Below are positions 1 to 9,026 of a stretch of DNA of 64,000 nt, one piece after another. The stretch is from JAJEAD01 sp964420925. Its GTDB lineage: Bacteria > Pseudomonadota > Gammaproteobacteria > HK1. The notes below the pieces were generated by a model, which saw only the letters and a program-made list of their open reading frames with translations, made no database searches and was not told the DNA's origin. The stretch's first letter is position 1; each line of letters begins with the position of its first letter. Both the position numbers and the translations under genes were made by a program. The stretch spans positions 1 through 64,000 of the forward strand of contig CAYQVB010000014.1 of the NCBI GenBank assembly GCA_964420925.1. Direction: 5' to 3'.

Positions 1-2
1 AG

Positions 3-125
3 GTGGAGGGCAGTGTAGCAATGGGGAATAGTCCTGTCAAGACAATCACTTATCGCACACCATCGCCCCCTGGGAGCGGCATGCGACGACGGGTGAAACG
101 GGGCCGAATCGGCCTCAGAATTTGA
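3..125 (+). CDS. Possible C-terminal end of a vapC-linked antitoxin (partial)
   Basis: An open frame runs from the left edge and ends in a TGA at 123-125 that overlaps the ATG of the PIN gene by one base. That coupling is typical of an antitoxin placed before its toxin. An internal ATG lies at 21. The 40 visible residues end in a basic stretch (MRRRVKRGRIGLRI). I do not recognise a VapB, Phd or AbrB fold in them, so the antitoxin role rests on position alone. It could equally be chance open sequence. Confidence 0.25.
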   Translation: MEGSVAMGNSPVKTITYRTPSPPGSGMRRRVKRGRIGLRI

Positions 126-532
126 TGTATCTAATCGACACCAACATCTGCATCTACGCCATTCTCGGCGGCAACGAACATCTCGACTCGCGTCTCGAAG
201 AGTGCGAAACCGGGGATCTGGTCATGTCGGCGGTCACCCTCGGCGAGCTCGAAGTCGGGTTCTCGAAGTCCGGGAATGTCGACCTGGCGCGAAGCGACGC
301 CGCAGCGCTTCTCGCCGCGGTGCCCGTGGCACCCTTCGATGAAGCGGCCGCCCGGGCCTTCGGGGTCATCCAGACGAGCGCGCCCACACGGCGCGGAGCC
401 TACGACCGACAGATTGCCGCCCATGCGATCTCATTGGGAGTGACGCTGGTGACGAACAACGAGAAGGATTTCGAGGGCATCCCGGGGATTGTGGTCGAGA
501 ACTGGAAATCGGCGTCACCCGTACCCCGATGA
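125..532 (+). CDS. vapC: PIN-domain ribonuclease toxin, VapC family
   Basis: A 135-residue single-domain PIN protein, the usual VapC length. VapC toxins are Mg-dependent RNases that cut tRNA or rRNA when not held by their antitoxin. The acidic site is visible: D5 in the LIDTN start motif, E41/E43 in GELEVGF, D94 in YDRQIAAHA, and the LVTNNEKDF signature near residues 108-116. The ATG at 125 is preferred over the TTG at 122 because it overlaps the stop of the upstream frame. The 3' end overlaps the convergent luciferase-like gene by 18 bp. Its partner would lie mostly outside the window. Confidence 0.88.
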   Translation: MYLIDTNICIYAILGGNEHLDSRLEECETGDLVMSAVTLGELEVGFSKSGNVDLARSDAAALLAAVPVAPFDEAAARAFGVIQTSAPTRRGAYDRQIAAHAISLGVTLVTNNEKDFEGIPGIVVENWKSASPVPR

Positions 533-1570
533 AGCGGAAAACTGGTGCGACGCCTCGTCGCGAAAGAGGGGCACTATCTCCTCCGCAAAGCATGAGATGG
601 TGTCGAGCATCTCCGACTGACTGGCGCCGAAGTTGGGGTTCAGCACGAAGCGATGGACGCCGCGCTCGGCGTAAAGCGCGATCTTGTCCGCGATTTCCGA
701 GGGCGGACCGATCAACAGGTTGTCGTCCAGTTGCTCCATCGTCTGCTCCCGCGGGAGCGCTTCGATGAAGCCGTTGCGGACGATGCCGGGGCCGGTGAAC
801 ACGTTGTCGAACTGGCTGTAGTAGTGGTAGGCGGTCCGCAGGGCGCGGCGCTTGTGCTCGGCGCTCCGGGTGACGAGTCCGATGCGCGAGAGCGAAAGAG
901 TGAGAGGCTCGCCCGCTGCTCCGAGCTCGGCCTGGGCGCGATGGAAGGCGTCGATCTGGTCGATCACGAGGCGTCGATCGCCGGCGAGCGGAGTGGTCTG
1001 CACGTGGAAGCCGCGTTTCGCGCAGTGGTAGATGGACTCGGGGGTCGCCGCCGCCATCATGATCGGCATCGGCTGGCGGATCGGCCGGGGCATGATCGTC
1101 AGCGGCTCGAAGCGGTAGTGCTTCCCGTTCCACGACACCTCCTCCCGAGAGAGGAGGGCGAGGAGGACATCCAGCGACTCGTCGAATTTCTCCCGGCTCG
1201 TCTCGATCGGCACTCCGAGGCGCGCCATCTCGAAGGGAAAGGCACCGCGCGAAACCCCGAGCAGCAGGCGGCCCTCGGTGAAGATGTCGGCCACGATCAC
1301 CTCTCCCGCGAACACGCGCATGTCGTGGATCGGGAGCACCGATACCGCGATCATGATCTTGAGGCGTGAAGTGGCGTCCGCAATCTTTATCGCGAACTGC
1401 AAGGGGGCCGGCATCAGCAGAATGTTGATGAGATGGTGTTCGGTGAGCGAAACCGACTCGAAGCCGAGCCGGTCGCAGAGCACCGCATGCTCCATCATGT
1501 CGTCGAGCAGTCGCTTCCCACCGTAGTTCGCATCGGGGAGGTAGGGAGACAACTGCACGCAGAACTTCAT
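515..1570 (-). CDS. LLM-class flavin-dependent oxidoreductase (luciferase-like monooxygenase)
   Basis: A 351-residue protein with the bacterial luciferase-like TIM-barrel pattern. It starts MKFCVQLSPYL, followed by GFESVSLTEHH near residue 40 and GRLLLGVSRGAFPFEM near residue 100. These enzymes use reduced flavin (FMNH2 or F420) with O2 to oxidise small organic substrates; I cannot name this one's substrate. It is divergent from the MttB-family gene across a 198-bp gap. With the nearby BCCT carrier and Rieske oxygenase, a role in C1 or amine oxidation is possible but inferred only from neighbourhood. It overlaps vapC tail to tail by 18 bp. Confidence 0.85.
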   Translation of the reverse strand: MKFCVQLSPYLPDANYGGKRLLDDMMEHAVLCDRLGFESVSLTEHHLINILLMPAPLQFAIKIADATSRLKIMIAVSVLPIHDMRVFAGEVIVADIFTEGRLLLGVSRGAFPFEMARLGVPIETSREKFDESLDVLLALLSREEVSWNGKHYRFEPLTIMPRPIRQPMPIMMAAATPESIYHCAKRGFHVQTTPLAGDRRLVIDQIDAFHRAQAELGAAGEPLTLSLSRIGLVTRSAEHKRRALRTAYHYYSQFDNVFTGPGIVRNGFIEALPREQTMEQLDDNLLIGPPSEIADKIALYAERGVHRFVLNPNFGASQSEMLDTISCFAEEIVPLFRDEASHQFSASSGYG

Positions 1571-1768
1571 GGAACAGACGCCGGGGAGAACATCGAAGGA
1601 CGGGGAATCTCGGGATTGGGGCGGCAGTTTAGCCTCCGATTCACCGGCGCGGCACCGTCCGCATCACGACGTGCCTCCCTTCGACTGTTCGTACCTCGAC
1701 TATCCCTTAGAATCGCCGCCCGTAATGGGGGAGGGATGAGATGAGGAGATTGGATCGCTTCGCCCCGT

Positions 1769-3319
1769 ATGTATCCGGGCGGAGGAGCTGAGGTGGCCTC
1801 GGGCAGACGCCGGCGGAGGGAGCGGCGGGCGCCGAGCACCGCGGTGCCTCGGCTTCCGTGGCGCAACCTCGTCAACCCGCTGGCGCCGATCGAGGTCCTG
1901 AGCGAGGACCAGATCGAGACGATCCACCGCGCCTCGCTGCGAGTCCTCGCCGAGATCGGGATGAAGATGCTGGGCTCCGACGCGCGAGAACGGCTCGCCC
2001 GCGCCGGCGCCGAAGTGGATCACGAAGAGATGATGGTGCGCTTCGATCCGGGCATGGTGGAGGAGTACGTGGCGCTGGCGCCGTCCCAGGTCACCGTTCG
2101 AGCGCGGAACCCGGCCAAGTCGATTACGCTGGGCGGCAACCACATCAACTTCTTTCCGGTGGGCGGCCCCTCCTTCGTCTCGGACACCGACCGGGGCCGG
2201 CGCGCGGGCACCTACGAGGAGATGTGCGACTTCCTGCGCCTGGTGCAGTGCTTCGACATCCTGCACGCGGGCGGAGCGAGCCCCTTCGAGCCCCTCGATC
2301 TGCCGGCAGAGAGCCGCCATCTCGACAAGTGCTACGCCGCCATCACCTGCCACGACAAGATCTGGAGCGCATCGATGCTCGGAGGGTTCCGGGCCCGCGA
2401 CGCGATGGAAATGCTCTGCATCGTGCACGGCATCGCGTACGAAGAGCTTCCCGAGCAGGTGGTGGGCCTCGGCAACATCAACACCAATTCGCCCCGCCAG
2501 CTCGACGAGAGCATGTCCGATGCCCTCACGGTGCTCGCCGAGGCGGGCCAGCCGGTGGTGGTCACTCCCTTCACCCTGCTCGGCGCGATGGCCCCGACCA
2601 CCATCGCGGGCGCGCTCACCCAGCAGAACGCCGAGGCCCTCGCGGGGATGGTGCTGACGCAGGTGGTGCGTCCCGGCGCGCCCGTGGTCTACGGCGGATT
2701 CACGTCCAACGTCGACATGAAGAGCGGAGCTCCCGCCTTCGGCACTCCCGAGTACGTGAAGGCGACCCAGGCGGGCGGCCAGCTCGCGCGCCGTTACCGG
2801 GTCCCCTACCGAACCAGCAACACCAACGCCTCCACCGTCGTCGACGCCCAGGCCGCGTACGAGAGCGAGATGTCCATCTGGGCCGCGGTGACCGGCCACG
2901 GCAACATGATCGCCCACAGCGGCGGATGGCTGGAGGGCGGACTCGTCGCCTCCTTCGAGAAGCTCGTTATCGACGCGGAGATGCTGCAGATGATGGGGGA
3001 GTGCCTGCAGCCGATCGTGGTGGACGAGGACAACCTGGCCCTGGACGCGATCGCCGAAGTGCCGCCCGGTGGCCACTTCTTCGGCGCGACCCACACCATG
3101 GCGCGCTACGAGACCGCCTTCTACGCCCCGGTCGTGTCCGACTGGAGCAACTACGAGACCTGGGAGGAACGCGGAGCGCTCACCGCCACCCAGCGCGCCA
3201 ATCGCATCTGGAAGCAACTGCTGGAGGAGTACGAGACGCCGCCCCTGGATCCTGCGGTGGACGAAGCACTGCGCGACTACGTGGCGAGGCGCAAGCTCGA
3301 GATCCCGCCGGGAGTCTAG
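1769..3319 (+). CDS. Trimethylamine methyltransferase (MttB) family protein, non-pyrrolysine type
   Basis: A 516-residue protein of the MttB superfamily (COG5598). The frame has no in-frame amber codon, so it is the non-pyrrolysine form. Characterised members of that form demethylate glycine betaine, carnitine or proline betaine, passing the methyl group to a corrinoid protein. Family blocks seen include EVLSEDQIETIHRASLRVL near residue 41 and GGASPFEPLDLP near residue 170. The first 35 residues are Arg-rich and may not be translated, so the true start could be internal. No corrinoid-binding partner lies in the window, so the acceptor must be elsewhere or the chemistry differs. The SDR gene follows 4 bp after the stop. 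Confidence 0.85.
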   Translation: MYPGGGAEVASGRRRRRERRAPSTAVPRLPWRNLVNPLAPIEVLSEDQIETIHRASLRVLAEIGMKMLGSDARERLARAGAEVDHEEMMVRFDPGMVEEYVALAPSQVTVRARNPAKSITLGGNHINFFPVGGPSFVSDTDRGRRAGTYEEMCDFLRLVQCFDILHAGGASPFEPLDLPAESRHLDKCYAAITCHDKIWSASMLGGFRARDAMEMLCIVHGIAYEELPEQVVGLGNINTNSPRQLDESMSDALTVLAEAGQPVVVTPFTLLGAMAPTTIAGALTQQNAEALAGMVLTQVVRPGAPVVYGGFTSNVDMKSGAPAFGTPEYVKATQAGGQLARRYRVPYRTSNTNASTVVDAQAAYESEMSIWAAVTGHGNMIAHSGGWLEGGLVASFEKLVIDAEMLQMMGECLQPIVVDEDNLALDAIAEVPPGGHFFGATHTMARYETAFYAPVVSDWSNYETWEERGALTATQRANRIWKQLLEEYETPPLDPAVDEALRDYVARRKLEIPPGV

Positions 3320-3323
3320 CCAC

Positions 3324-4094
3324 ATGAAACTCGAGAGCAAGGTCGCGGTGGTAACCGGCGCCGCGAGCGGCATTGGCCGTGCGCTCGCGCGGCGCTTCGC
3401 GGCCGACGACGCCAAGGCGGTGGTGTGCGTCGACCGGCAGGAGGCGGCGGTGCAGTCGGTCGCGGAGGAGATCGGCGGGCCCGCTATCGCCTGCGACGTC
3501 TCGAGCGAGGAGGCGGTACGAGAGCTCGCGGCGAGGGTGGAGTCCCGATACGGGCAGATTGACGTCTTCTGCTCCAACGCAGGGCTCGCCCGGCTCGGGA
3601 ACGAGCACGCCCCGAACGAGGACTGGCAGCGGAACTGGGACGTGCACGTGATGGCCCACGTGTATGCTGCCCGCGCGGTGATTCCCGGGATGGTCGAGCG
3701 GGGCTCGGGATACCTCGTGAACACCTCATCGGCGGCCGGCCTCCTCACTCACATCCACTCGGCGACCTACGCGGTAACCAAGCACGCGGCGGTCGCGTTC
3801 GCGGAGTTCCTCTCGATCCGCTACGGCGACCAGGGGATCCGGGTCTCGGTCCTGTGCCCGCAGGCGGTGCGCACCGCAATGACCGCGGGGCAGGAAAAAG
3901 GAGTGGCGAGCGTCGACGGCATGATCGAAGCCGAGGAAGTGGCCGAATGCGTCGTCGAGACGATGGACCGGGAGGAGTTCCTCATCCTGCCCCACCCGGC
4001 GGTACGTGACTATGTGAAACGCAAGGCCGGCGACTACGACCGGTGGCTGCGCGGCATGCGCCGTCTCGCGCGGGAGTACGAAGACGGGGCCTGA
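3324..4094 (+). CDS. Short-chain dehydrogenase/reductase (SDR)
   Basis: A 256-residue classical SDR. It has the NAD(P)-binding glycine motif TGAASGIG at residues 12-19, the NAG motif near residue 90, and the catalytic Tyr and Lys of YAVTK near residue 150. The ATG at 3324 lies 4 bp after the stop of the MttB-family gene and matches the usual SDR N-terminus (LESKVAVVTGAASG). The frame also runs open upstream through that gene, which is coincidental. Co-transcription suggests it acts on a product of the methyltransferase pathway. The substrate cannot be read from sequence. It ends 181 bp before the convergent dehydrogenase operon. Confidence 0.9.
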   Translation: MKLESKVAVVTGAASGIGRALARRFAADDAKAVVCVDRQEAAVQSVAEEIGGPAIACDVSSEEAVRELAARVESRYGQIDVFCSNAGLARLGNEHAPNEDWQRNWDVHVMAHVYAARAVIPGMVERGSGYLVNTSSAAGLLTHIHSATYAVTKHAAVAFAEFLSIRYGDQGIRVSVLCPQAVRTAMTAGQEKGVASVDGMIEAEEVAECVVETMDREEFLILPHPAVRDYVKRKAGDYDRWLRGMRRLAREYEDGA

Positions 4095-4275
4095 GCCTGC
4101 GACGGATCCTTCCTTCACGCATCGCGTACTGAAGGACGATACGCTCGGTTCCGCTCGCCGGGAAGCATCGCATCCGACCACGACCCTCGGTCCCGATCGC
4201 CGAAACCTGGCAACCAGGCTCCTGGAGGGGAGCCCGCCGTGCCCGAAAGCACCCTGGCGGAACGGGTCCGGGCGG

Positions 4276-5676
4276 CTACATCACCGCGCGCCCGACATGC
4301 AGCGCTCGTCCCGCTCCGAGGCCGGCCGCTTCGCCGAGCATCTCGCTCAGGGTGGGATGGGGATGGATGGTCAGCGCGAGGTCTTCGAGCGTCGCGCCCA
4401 TCTCTACCGCGAGCCCCCCTTCCGCGATCAGCTCCGACGCGTGCGGCGCCACGATGTGTACCCCGAGCACGGTGCCGTCATCCTCGTCGCTCACCACTTC
4501 CACGAAGCCGAGCTTCTCGTCGAGGGTCGCCGCGCGCCCCGAGGCCCCGACGGGAAAGCGCGCCGATTTCCGCCCGGGTCCCGAATGTTCTCCGAGCGAT
4601 GCGACCTCCGGGTCCGAGAACACGACGATCGGTATCGCGGCGGGCTCGAATGCAGCATTCTCGCCGCACAGGGCCTCCACCGCGACCAGCGCCTCGGCGC
4701 TCGCCTTGTGCGCGAGGGCGGGACCGGGAGTGATGTCTCCGATGGCCGCGATGTGAGGCCGAATCCGGCGATCGGGTGCGACCGCCAGCCGGCCGTCCGG
4801 ACCGGGTTCGATGCCCACCGACGAGAGGTTGAGCGAAGCGAGCGCGGGCGTGCGGCCGACCGCGACCATCACCCGTTCGGCTTCGACCCGTCGTGGAGTC
4901 CCTCCGGCATCGACTTCGAGCTTCCCCGCCCGGAGCGCTCGGGCTCGGGTGCCGAGCAGGACTTCGATCCCCAGCGCCTGCATGCGCCGCGCAACCGGGG
5001 CGCCGAGATGGGCGGGCAGTTCGGGCAGCACCCGCTCCGCTGCCTCGATTACCGTGATCCGGGTGCCCAGCCTGGCGAGCGCGATGCCGATCTCGACCCC
5101 GATGTAGCCGGCACCGACGATGCAGAGCGAGGCGGGCAGGGCGTCGAGGTCGAGCACCGCGCTCGAATCGAGCACGCGCTCTCCGTCGAAAGGCAGCTCG
5201 GGGAGCGTGACCGGCGAGGATCCGGTGGCGAAGATGAGGTCCCGGAAGGCGACGAAGCGCACCCGGTCGCCGGGCTGAGCGATGACCGCGGTGGTCTCGT
5301 CGATCAGCGACAGCTCCCCCTCCACCACCTCGACGTTGCCCGCATCCAGCAGCCCTCGCACCCCACCGGTCAGGCGCTCGACGATCCCTGCCTTGAAGGT
5401 CTGGAAGGTGGCCAGATCGAAGCGGGGAGGGGAAACCACGATCCCACGTTCGGCGCCGGCGGCAGCGCCGGCGAAGAGTCCGGCGGTCTCTATCAGCGCC
5501 TTGCTCGGGATGCAGCCTTCTCTCAGGCAAACCCCGCCCACTCCGTTCCGGCCGTCCCGGTCCACGAGCATGACCTGTCGACCCTTGCGGGCGGCGTGCA
5601 GCGCGGCGGCGTAGCCGCCGGGGCCGGCGCCGGCGATGACGAGGTCGGCCGCCTCGGGTACCTCGCCGACGACCAT
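4276..5676 (-). CDS. lpdA: Dihydrolipoamide dehydrogenase (E3)
   Basis: A 466-residue pyridine-nucleotide disulfide oxidoreductase that reoxidises the E2 lipoyl group with NAD+. Visible features are the FAD-binding motif AGAGPGGYAAALHA near residue 15, the redox pair C50 and C55 in CLREGCIPSKAL, a second dinucleotide motif (VGAGYIGVEIG) near residue 180, and the catalytic His-Glu in HPHPTLSE near residue 440. Its ATG overlaps the E2 stop by one base. It is the last gene of a four-subunit 2-oxoacid dehydrogenase operon. Having E3 inside the operon suggests a dedicated copy, although it could also serve other complexes. Confidence 0.95.
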   Translation of the reverse strand: MVVGEVPEAADLVIAGAGPGGYAAALHAARKGRQVMLVDRDGRNGVGGVCLREGCIPSKALIETAGLFAGAAAGAERGIVVSPPRFDLATFQTFKAGIVERLTGGVRGLLDAGNVEVVEGELSLIDETTAVIAQPGDRVRFVAFRDLIFATGSSPVTLPELPFDGERVLDSSAVLDLDALPASLCIVGAGYIGVEIGIALARLGTRITVIEAAERVLPELPAHLGAPVARRMQALGIEVLLGTRARALRAGKLEVDAGGTPRRVEAERVMVAVGRTPALASLNLSSVGIEPGPDGRLAVAPDRRIRPHIAAIGDITPGPALAHKASAEALVAVEALCGENAAFEPAAIPIVVFSDPEVASLGEHSGPGRKSARFPVGASGRAATLDEKLGFVEVVSDEDDGTVLGVHIVAPHASELIAEGGLAVEMGATLEDLALTIHPHPTLSEMLGEAAGLGAGRALHVGRAVM

Positions 5677-6932
5677 CAGATCCGGGCGAGGAGGTGAGCG
5701 GGCTCGCGGAGGTGCCGGGCAATGCTCTCCATGAACGCGTGGAGGTGCTCGCCGTCGTTGAGGCGGTGATCCGTGGACACGCAGAGCGGCAGCACCGGGC
5801 GCACCAGGGCGCGTCCGTCGACCGCAACCACCGCCTCGCGCACCCGTCCGAAACCGGCGATGGCGACCTCGGGGGGGCGGATGATCGGCGCTCCCGTGCC
5901 GCCCCCGTAACTCCCGTAGTTGGAGATCGTGAAGGTGCCGCCCGCGAGCTGGGCGGGGCTGACCTTGCGTTCCCGGGCGAGCGTACTCAGATCGCGGATC
6001 TCCCCGGCGAGCTCCCGCAGGCTCTTTCCGTCCGCGTCGTGCACCACGGTGACGATGAGACCCTCCGGCGTCGCGGTGGCGATGCCGACGTTGCAGCGGT
6101 GGCGGTAGACGATCTGCCGGGCCTCCATGTCCAGGCTCGCGTTGAAGCGCGGGTGGGCGCGCAGTGCCGCCGCGCAGGCCTGCACGAAGAAGGGGAGGTA
6201 GCCGATGCGCGGTCCGGAAGGGAGGTGTACCGCGTTGACGCTCTCCCGCGCCCGCGCCAGATCGCGGGCGTCGATCTCTTCCATGCTGAAGATGTGAGGC
6301 ACCTCCCGCCATGCCTCGCTCATGGTCTGCGCAATCCGATGGCGCAGGCCACGCAAGGGCTCGACACGGTCCTCCCCTTGCGGCGGGGGTGAAGCCGTCG
6401 TCGCCGCCGCTGGCGATGTCGAATGGGTTCCCGTGAGCGCCGCCTCCACGTCCTCGCGGGTGATCTGACCCCGACCGCCGCTGCCGGTGATGGTGGAGAG
6501 ATCGATCCCGCGCTCGCGCGCCAGCTTGCGCACCGCGGGGCTCGCGCGGACGCGCCGGTGGCCGGTGGGTCCTGCGCCGGAAGAGGAGGGCGGAGCAGGC
6601 TCGGCATCGCCCGATCCCAAGGGCGCTTCCATCGTGCCCCCTTCCCGCGGCCCCCTCTCTTCCCCTGGCTCCCCCACGTCCCGAGAGGTGTCGTCGCCTT
6701 CGATGAGCGCAAGCATCGCCCCGACCGCGATCACGTCTCCCGGATCGCCACCCAGACGCATCAGCGTGCCGCTCACCGGCGCCGGGATCTCCACGATCGC
6801 CTTGTCGGTCTGCACGTCGACCAGGCTCTGGTGGACGCGCACCCGTTCTCCCGGCGCCGCATGCCAGCGAACGATCTCGCCTTCGCTCAAGCCTTCGCCG
6901 ACATCGGGTAGCTTGAACTCGTAGGCGCTCAT
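5676..6932 (-). CDS. pdhC: Dihydrolipoamide acyltransferase (E2) of the pyruvate dehydrogenase type complex
   Basis: A 418-residue E2. In order it has one N-terminal lipoyl domain (residues 1-78, lipoyl Lys in QTDKAIVE), a Pro/Ser-rich linker, a peripheral-subunit-binding domain (RASPAVRKLARERGIDL onward, near residues 130-165) and a C-terminal catalytic domain with the DHRLNDGE active-site motif near residue 390. It moves acyl groups to CoA and forms the core that binds E1 and E3. A single lipoyl domain and partnership with separate alpha and beta E1 subunits are typical of the Gram-positive/mitochondrial arrangement, unlike the AceE/AceF system of enteric bacteria. It starts 7 bp after the E1 beta stop. 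Confidence 0.93.
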   Translation of the reverse strand: MSAYEFKLPDVGEGLSEGEIVRWHAAPGERVRVHQSLVDVQTDKAIVEIPAPVSGTLMRLGGDPGDVIAVGAMLALIEGDDTSRDVGEPGEERGPREGGTMEAPLGSGDAEPAPPSSSGAGPTGHRRVRASPAVRKLARERGIDLSTITGSGGRGQITREDVEAALTGTHSTSPAAATTASPPPQGEDRVEPLRGLRHRIAQTMSEAWREVPHIFSMEEIDARDLARARESVNAVHLPSGPRIGYLPFFVQACAAALRAHPRFNASLDMEARQIVYRHRCNVGIATATPEGLIVTVVHDADGKSLRELAGEIRDLSTLARERKVSPAQLAGGTFTISNYGSYGGGTGAPIIRPPEVAIAGFGRVREAVVAVDGRALVRPVLPLCVSTDHRLNDGEHLHAFMESIARHLREPAHLLARI

Positions 6933-6939
6933 GCGATGC

Positions 6940-7920
6940 TCAGGTGTCCAGGGTCTCGAGCGCGGCACGTACCACGAGGTGCGCGCCGGGCACGAATTCC
7001 CGCTCCACGCCGGGGAACGGGTAGTGGCTGTCGGGCGCGGCAACGCGGCGAAGCGGCGCCTCCAGCGAGTAGAAAGCCTGCTCCTGGAGCAGCGCCACCA
7101 CTTCCGCACCGAACCCCGCGGTCGCCGGGGCCTCGTGCACGACCACGCAGCGCCCGGTGCGCTCGAGCGCGGCGACGAGGCCGGACTCGTCGAGCGGCAC
7201 CAGGGTGCGGAGGTCGACCACGTGGGCGCTGATGCCCCGCTCGGCGAGCTGCTCCGCCGCCTCGACCACCACCGGCACGCTCCCGCTCCAGGCCACGAGG
7301 GTGATGTCGCTTCCCTCCCGCACCGTGCGCAGCTCCCCGAACGGAACCGTGAAGTCTCCGTCCGGAACCTCACCGGATATCATGCGGTAGCCGCGAAGAG
7401 GCTCCAGGAAGAGCACCGGGTCCGGGTCACGTATGGATTGCAGTAGGAGACCCTTGGCGTCCGGCGCGCTCGCCGGCATCACGATCTTGAGTCCCGTGTT
7501 CTGGGCGAACTGTGACTCCATGGAATCGCTGTGGAACTCCGGGGTGCGCACGTTGCCGCCGAAGGGCGCACGCACCGTGATCTGCGCGGGGTGTGCCCCA
7601 CGCGTGCGATAGCGGCTGCGCGCAACCTGCTGGCAGAGCTGGTGATAGGCGTTCTGGGCGAAACCCAGGAACTGGATCTCGACGATGGGCACGAGGCCGG
7701 CCAGCGCGAGGCCCAGGGCGGAGCCGGCGATCACGCTCTCCGCGAGCGGAGTATCGACGACCCGGGCCGGTCCGAAGAATTGCCGGAGTCCATCGGTGGC
7801 GCGGAACACCCCTCCGAGCTGGCCCACGTCCTCGCCCAAGAGAATGACGCGCTCGTCGCGTTCCATCTCGAAGCGGAGCGCGGAGCGGATCGCCTCGACC
7901 ATCGTCATCTCCGCCATCAT
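6940..7920 (-). CDS. pdhB: 2-oxoacid (pyruvate) dehydrogenase E1 component, beta subunit
   Basis: A 326-residue transketolase-like beta subunit. With the alpha subunit it forms the thiamine-diphosphate E1 that decarboxylates the 2-oxoacid. Seen: MVEAIRSALRFEMERDERV, LLGEDVGQLGGVFRAT, and the pyrimidine-domain motif DTPLAESVIAGSALGLAL. The ATG at 7920 has an AAGGAGG ribosome site just upstream and overlaps the alpha-subunit stop. The open frame extends 13 codons further upstream, but that segment is Arg-rich and lies inside pdhA. An immediately following ATG at 7917 is an equal alternative. Confidence 0.93.
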   Translation of the reverse strand: MMAEMTMVEAIRSALRFEMERDERVILLGEDVGQLGGVFRATDGLRQFFGPARVVDTPLAESVIAGSALGLALAGLVPIVEIQFLGFAQNAYHQLCQQVARSRYRTRGAHPAQITVRAPFGGNVRTPEFHSDSMESQFAQNTGLKIVMPASAPDAKGLLLQSIRDPDPVLFLEPLRGYRMISGEVPDGDFTVPFGELRTVREGSDITLVAWSGSVPVVVEAAEQLAERGISAHVVDLRTLVPLDESGLVAALERTGRCVVVHEAPATAGFGAEVVALLQEQAFYSLEAPLRRVAAPDSHYPFPGVEREFVPGAHLVVRAALETLDT

Positions 7921-9017
7921 CCGCCTCCTTGCTCGCCATTTGGCTCCTGCAGGTGCCACCGCCGCTGGCGTTCGAGGGAAGGAGTGAGCTCCTCGAAGAC
8001 GTGCTCGTAGAGGTCGCTCGCCTGCGGCGGAGGGAATCTCGCCGCCCGGGCGAAGGCGTCATCCACTTCGGCCTCGATCTCCTGGCGCCATTGACGCTCG
8101 ATCTCTTCGGACCATTGGTCAAGGCCGGAGAGGTAGCGCTGCACGCGATGGATCGGGTCGCGCGCGGCCCAGCGCCGCTCGACCTCGGGGTCGACGTAAC
8201 GGCTCGGGTCGTCGGCGGTGGTATGGGCGCCCATGCGGTAGGTGTGAGCCTCGATCAGGGTGGGGCCTTCGCCGGCTCGTGCCCGCTCGACCGCCTGCGC
8301 GGTCACCAGGTAGACCGCCATCAGATCATTGCCGTCCACGGAGACCCCGGGAAACCCGTAGGCGGGAGCCCGTGACGCGATGTCGCTGCCGGCGGTCTGG
8401 ATCGCGCGCGGGGTGGAGATCGCCCAGCCGTTGTTCTGCAGAAAGAAAATGACGGGAGCGCCCACCACCCCGGCGAGGTTGCAGGATTCGTGGAAGTCTC
8501 CCTCCGAGGAAGCGCCGTCGCCGAAGTAGACCATCGCCACGCCGCTTTCTTCCTTGAGCTTCATGCCCCAGGCGAGCCCGACCGCGTGCGGGAGCTGGGC
8601 GGCGAGCGAAACCTGGTACTGCATCACGCGCACCCCCGGGGGCACGAAGCCGCCCTCCGGGTGGCCCTGCCGATAGAGGACCACCCGTTCGGCCGGATAG
8701 CCGTGGCGAAGCAGTGCCGGCAACTCCCGGTACTGGGGCACCAGCCAGTCCCGAGCCGGATCCACCGCCAGTGCCGAGCCCATGAGCGATGCTTCCTGGC
8801 CGGTGATGGGGGCGAACGTTCCCAGTCGTCCCTGACGCTGGAGGCTCCAGCAGCGTGCGTCGAACGCCCGGCCGAACATCATGTAGCGCAAAGCGTCGAG
8901 CACCCGGACCGAGTCCAGCGGCGCCTCCACCCCGTCGGCGAGGCGACCGGACTCGTTGAGCAGGCGGATCGGCTCGACCGCCTCGGCGGAGGGGAGGAAC
9001 TGCGCTTTGATGCGCAT
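7917..9017 (-). CDS. pdhA: Pyruvate dehydrogenase type E1 component, alpha subunit
   Basis: A 366-residue ThDP-binding alpha subunit. The thiamine-diphosphate/Mg motif runs from GDGASSEGDF to LQNN near residues 166-195. The text around residues 60-110 (QGRLGTFAPITGQEAS, then YRELP and RQGHPEG) and the TADDPSRY loop follow Bacillus PdhA more closely than branched-chain E1 alpha. Pyruvate is therefore the likeliest substrate, though branched-chain or acetoin use is not excluded. It is the second gene of the operon, 9 bp after the universal stress protein gene, and its stop overlaps the pdhB start. Confidence 0.93.
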   Translation of the reverse strand: MRIKAQFLPSAEAVEPIRLLNESGRLADGVEAPLDSVRVLDALRYMMFGRAFDARCWSLQRQGRLGTFAPITGQEASLMGSALAVDPARDWLVPQYRELPALLRHGYPAERVVLYRQGHPEGGFVPPGVRVMQYQVSLAAQLPHAVGLAWGMKLKEESGVAMVYFGDGASSEGDFHESCNLAGVVGAPVIFFLQNNGWAISTPRAIQTAGSDIASRAPAYGFPGVSVDGNDLMAVYLVTAQAVERARAGEGPTLIEAHTYRMGAHTTADDPSRYVDPEVERRWAARDPIHRVQRYLSGLDQWSEEIERQWRQEIEAEVDDAFARAARFPPPQASDLYEHVFEELTPSLERQRRWHLQEPNGEQGGG

Positions 9018-9026
9018 CAGAACTCG

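Noticed and set aside
1769..3319. Pyrrolysine-containing MttB
   Set aside because: There is no in-frame TAG; the frame is uninterrupted, so it is the non-pyrrolysine type.
1700..3748. Long minus-strand open frame antisense to the MttB-family gene
   Set aside because: No family likeness; composition (Arg, His, Gly rich) is typical of GC-driven shadow frames.
4200..4270. Riboswitch-like text (ACCTGGCAACCAGG and GTGC...GCACC pairs)
   Set aside because: It resembles part of a SAM-I core, but the P1 and junction elements are missing and it lies between two convergent genes where it could control nothing.
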